Assembly (NCBI GenBank): GCA_028279875.1
Contig: JANQMU010000087.1
Location: 21,197 to 85,196 of the forward strand
Direction of reading: 5' to 3'
Length of the DNA stretch: 64,000 nucleotides
Origin: Rhizobiaceae bacterium
GTDB lineage: Bacteria; Pseudomonadota; Alphaproteobacteria; Rhizobiales; Rhizobiaceae
The notes beneath the pieces were generated by a model. It did not search any database and had not been told where the DNA came from. It saw nothing but the letters and a program-made list of their open reading frames with translations. Of the stretch, positions 61,456 through 64,000 are shown piece after piece. A program made the translations under genes and the position numbers. The stretch's first letter is position 1, and each line of letters starts with the position of its first letter.

Positions 61456-61528
61456 ACTGCCGCGAGCCAAGGTCAAGGGCTTGGTTTCACTGTTTTCTCG
61501 ACGATTATGCCGTTAACGCAAACGTGAT
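61456..61528 (+). repeat. 73-bp direct repeat, right copy (island boundary)
   Basis: Aligned without gaps to 39952-40024 (offset 21,504 bases), identical at about 65 of 73 positions. Similarity stops abruptly on both sides. It has no gene start beside it that would need it as promoter, unlike the left copy. Confidence 0.85.
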
Positions 61529-61680
61529 CGCGAAACAGGGAAAAGGGTTAGCCGCCATCGAACCGCCCTGCGGGCCATAAACACTTCGATAAGCACGCGG
61601 ATCGAATCTGGTTGTGTCGATATAATAAACAACCTATGGCTGGGGCAGCGTTATGACAACGTGATTGGATCGGTATTCGA

Positions 61681-62106
61681 ATGACTCAGATACCGCGTTT
61701 TTCGGACGTCCGATGTCTGGGCGGACCGGAAAAGCAAAAACTTGAAGACAAGCTTCTGGCGCTTCAACAGGCGTTGGACGCGTTTCCCGATGCAGCAAAC
61801 GGCAAACTCCTCGAGCCCGAAAACCTCTTCAAGGCCGAAGAGTGGGCGAAGCCCGCAACGATCGCCATTTTCAACCTGTTCAACGTGCTTGTCGCCATTC
61901 CCCACCCGCCCCGCCGGATGGATCTGGCAATCGAATATACGCGGCAATCCTTCCATGCGGTCTTTGAGCTTGCGTTCTGCTCGGTCAGAGACCCGAACGC
62001 CGAAGACTTCCAGCGCGCCAGAATGGCCCTCGAAAGCGCGTTGAATGCCTGCAAAAGGCTGCTTGCAGAGTCTTCTGCCGTGCCGGACTCCGGCCAACTG
62101 CACTGA
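61681..62106 (+). CDS. Conserved-looking hypothetical protein, all-helical
   Basis: 141 residues. Entirely helical with a central hydrophobic segment (TIAIFNLFNVLVAIPHPPRR) too polar at the edges for a clear membrane span. No domain recognised. First gene to the right of the island boundary. Confidence 0.45.
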   Translation: MTQIPRFSDVRCLGGPEKQKLEDKLLALQQALDAFPDAANGKLLEPENLFKAEEWAKPATIAIFNLFNVLVAIPHPPRRMDLAIEYTRQSFHAVFELAFCSVRDPNAEDFQRARMALESALNACKRLLAESSAVPDSGQLH

Positions 62107-62138
62107 GTGCGCCAAAGAGCCAAGATTTGGTGTGGGTG

Positions 62139-62360
62139 ATGAGCAAAACGAGAAAATTAGCTGATCCCGAGATCGCAAAAGCCAAAGCCTTGCGGCAGGA
62201 AGCCATGCACCTGCAGAGGATCGAGAGCAATCCACTCGACGCGGATGACATCGCTATGTTTGAGATGTTTGAACGGAAGGGCTGGAACCATGAACAATGC
62301 CTGTCCTACATCCGGAAAAGGGCCAAGTCAGCGGCGTCTGCCCCGCCAGGGAACGGGTGA
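62139..62360 (+). CDS. Small antitoxin-like hypothetical protein
   Basis: 73 residues from ATG 62139. Basic N-terminus and IESNPLDADDIAMFEMFERK, then GWNHEQCLSYI, a helical segment seen in small rhizobial proteins of unknown role and somewhat like VbhA-type antitoxin helices. There is no obvious toxin partner next to it on the same strand. Confidence 0.45.
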   Translation: MSKTRKLADPEIAKAKALRQEAMHLQRIESNPLDADDIAMFEMFERKGWNHEQCLSYIRKRAKSAASAPPGNG

Positions 62361-62501
62361 CACTGAATATTGCTATCCCCTGACTTCACCGTTCTTCGAA
62401 ATAGATTTGATGTCAGAGGCCTATTGGTCCACAAACTGTGAGGATATCGCTCACAGTAATAGCTGCCAACGTCCAAGTTATGGCCAGCCTTTCCTTTGTA
62501 G

Positions 62502-62792
62502 CTATGTAATTCGGAGCAGCTTGATTCTTACACTGTCACCAAGTGCGCGGTACCCCACTACAATTCGAGGGCGCCCCGGGACACTGGCTCCGCCGATCGC
62601 CAGCAAACGTGCACCTTTCCCGAGGCGTGGTTCTGGTTGGCCGTCCCGATGTGCGGTGAAGCGAAGGCGCTCGACTATATCTTCCCAATATCGCGCAAAT
62701 TCTGGATTCCGTTGAACTTCAGCATTAATCAAAGCCGAAACCGTCGTTGTCCAAGTTACATGGAACCCCTCCGGCGGGCGGGCAATTTGCAT
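62502..62792 (-). CDS. Candidate toxin partner of the Panacea-domain protein
   Basis: 96 residues. Basic, with a helical N-terminus and a late strand pair (PRIVVGYRALGDSVRIKLLR) reminiscent of RelE/ParE-like folds but without certain active-site residues. Its ATG overlaps the stop of the DUF4065 gene (TAATG), so the two are co-translated. Toxin role is inferred from pairing. Confidence 0.5.
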   Translation of the reverse strand: MQIARPPEGFHVTWTTTVSALINAEVQRNPEFARYWEDIVERLRFTAHRDGQPEPRLGKGARLLAIGGASVPGRPRIVVGYRALGDSVRIKLLRIT

Positions 62793-63325
62793 TATTCATT
62801 CATTAGTGATGCGTTTTTCAGAGCCCAAGCAATATCATCGGGCTCCAAATTTGCTGGCGACACACTCGCTGCTTTTATGGGGATTTGTGCCCCATTTTCT
62901 ATCTCATCCCAAAGCGTATCATGTGTGTCATTGCTCGCCTTCACTGCAGAGACTACACAAATATCGCGTATCGCTTCTTGAATGACCTCAATCTGTGCGG
63001 GTGTGAACTCCTCTGCCCTTGCCTTTTCAAGCCAAACAAACTCGCGGCGCGCACCAACAGGGGTTTCTCCGCGACGTTCAGTGATCTTCCCCTCAGATTT
63101 GAGTTCATCGATAGATTCGCGAGCGTAATTAGGAACGGGGCCCTGCGGCATGCGGATATAGCTAGATTGACCGGTTATTGTGGTGCCGTATCGCTTATAG
63201 TGATCTACGTCAGCACGCCACATAACCTTGTTTAGTTTCGTGGCCCCAAGCTGCTCAGGCGTCGTGTGGCTGATGATATAATGTATGACCGACTTTGTTC
63301 GCGGATCGGAGGGAAATAGGCTCAT
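62792..63325 (-). CDS. Panacea-domain (DUF4065 / SocA-like) antitoxin-like protein
   Basis: 177 residues from ATG 63325 with GGGAGG upstream. The N-terminal half has the Panacea pattern: LGATKLNKVMWRADVDHYKR, YGTTITGQSSYIRMPQGPVP. In PanAT systems this domain is the antitoxin for a variable small toxin. It overlaps genes on both sides by 1-4 bases, giving a tight three-gene operon. Confidence 0.75.
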   Translation of the reverse strand: MSLFPSDPRTKSVIHYIISHTTPEQLGATKLNKVMWRADVDHYKRYGTTITGQSSYIRMPQGPVPNYARESIDELKSEGKITERRGETPVGARREFVWLEKARAEEFTPAQIEVIQEAIRDICVVSAVKASNDTHDTLWDEIENGAQIPIKAASVSPANLEPDDIAWALKNASLMNE

Positions 63326-63534
63326 AGCCACCTCCCATTTGTTGCCGCGCGGGCGATATCGTTTTGTGCTCCGCTGACGAACTCCTTTGCACGCACAACG
63401 ACTCCGGCATACCCAAAACGGACATACCCAAAGTTCTGATCATCGCTGGTTTCGCCGATTGCGATCTTGGCGATCGTAACCGACATGCCTAACAGGTCAT
63501 CGGAGCGTCTTTCGCCCCTTGATCCTTTTGCCAT
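63322..63534 (-). CDS. Small hypothetical protein, first gene of the Panacea operon
   Basis: 70 residues from ATG 63534, overlapping the Panacea gene by 4 bases (ATGA). Two-strand pattern (NFGYVRFGYAGVVVRAKEFV) and basic N-terminus. Unrecognised. It could be a third component of the putative toxin-antitoxin module. Confidence 0.5.
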   Translation of the reverse strand: MAKGSRGERRSDDLLGMSVTIAKIAIGETSDDQNFGYVRFGYAGVVVRAKEFVSGAQNDIARAATNGRWL

Positions 63535-63900
63535 CGGTCTCTCCTGCGGACGTGCAAAAGCGCCTACCAAGGCCAATTGATTCGCATAAAGCCTTGTATA
63601 GTTATTCTTAACATAGGATTTGTATGGCAGGAAATCGAGAGCAGCTATCCCCTTTCTCTTCTGCTTTCAAACTGAGACACCACCTCGTTGGGATGGCACA
63701 GTGCATAAGAGTCGGTTGTATCCGTAACTACACCATGCAAACTCTCATAATGCTGATCAATCGTCAGAATTTCGGACAATTATAACCGTACGCACAACGA
63801 AGGCTGTACCACAATCTGCACCGCAAAGTGTGTCACAAATTCACTGGAAGGTTGGGTGCGGTATATTTTATTATTTATTTTCAAATATTTAAAATGGTAA
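63535..63900. other. AT-rich non-coding segment between the Panacea operon and tRNA-Leu
   Basis: 366 bases with no convincing ORF. It contains the promoter side of the Panacea operon and, near the tRNA, a stretch rich in A and T (TTTATTATTTATTTTC). No terminator seen. Confidence 0.5.
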
Positions 63901-63985
63901 TGGTGCGGTCGAGAAGACTCGAACTTCCACGGGTTGCCCCACAGCGACCTCAACGCTGCGCGTCTACCAATTCCGCCACGACCGC
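63901..63985 (-). tRNA. tRNA-Leu(GAG)
   Basis: On the minus strand GCGGTCG and CGACCGC form the acceptor stem; the anticodon loop TTGAGGT gives GAG; a long variable arm is present; ACCA is encoded at the 3' end (63901-63904). Class II tRNA. Confidence 0.9.
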
Positions 63986-64000
63986 ACGTGGTAGAAGCCG

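Larger units (their letters stand above)
61252..61680. other. Non-coding boundary segment of the sulfatase island
   Basis: 429 bases without a gene. It holds the TctC2 terminator and the right copy of the 73-bp repeat. No integrase gene, IS end or tRNA fragment is visible here. Confidence 0.6.

Noticed and set aside
1..64000. CRISPR arrays or IS elements
   Set aside because: No regularly spaced repeats and no transposase-like proteins were seen on either strand.

Overview
The window looks like a chromosomal segment of a Hyphomicrobiales (Rhizobiales) alphaproteobacterium, possibly a marine or saline relative of Hoeflea or Phyllobacteriaceae. This is an inference from protein style and from the gene order rlpA-dacA-tmk-holB-metG-tatD. 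There is no rRNA in the window to fix the taxon.

Region 1 (1-20267) is the right part of a podovirus-type prophage. It runs from the end of the major capsid gene through a head-tail adaptor, tail nozzle, ejection proteins, a tail fibre and a lysis cassette (GH108 endolysin, small membrane protein, nested spanins). It ends with a leftward block of small genes controlled by an XRE repressor and an operator array. Two probable cargo genes, a methyltransferase and an ABC exporter, sit between fibre and endolysin. The prophage ends at the 3' end of a tRNA-Ser(UGA) gene, the likely attachment site. The integrase and replication genes must lie left of the window.

Region 2 (20355-39912) is host backbone. 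It holds cell-envelope genes (rlpA, dacA), the tmk-holB-metG-tatD-MBL-ybaK run, small accessory genes, a soxR/MFS divergent pair with a SoxR-box-like promoter, mazG, and a peptide-type ABC transporter (binding protein plus two permeases) with no ATPase subunits.

Region 3 (about 39952-61528) is the most interesting part. A 21.5-kb block is bracketed by two direct copies of a 73-bp sequence (about 89% identical). The left copy lies in the promoter region of the ABC binding-protein gene. The block encodes a complete formylglycine-generating enzyme, three cytoplasmic CxPSR sulfatases (one choline-sulfatase-like), a GMC alcohol oxidase/dehydrogenase, an aldehyde dehydrogenase and a split aconitase X. 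It also encodes a tripartite tricarboxylate transporter (TctA, TctB and two distant TctC paralogues), a PHP/DUF3604-like protein, a six-hairpin-fold protein, a Crp/Fnr regulator and two paralogous eight-cysteine secreted proteins. Together they read as an import and catabolism island for an organic sulfate ester: uptake by TctABC, desulfation by formylglycine-activated sulfatases, alcohol to aldehyde to acid, then dehydration of a hydroxy acid by AcnX. The substrate is unknown.

Region 4 (61529-64000) holds small unknown genes, a three-gene overlapping operon with a Panacea (DUF4065) antitoxin-like protein and a candidate small toxin, and tRNA-Leu(GAG).
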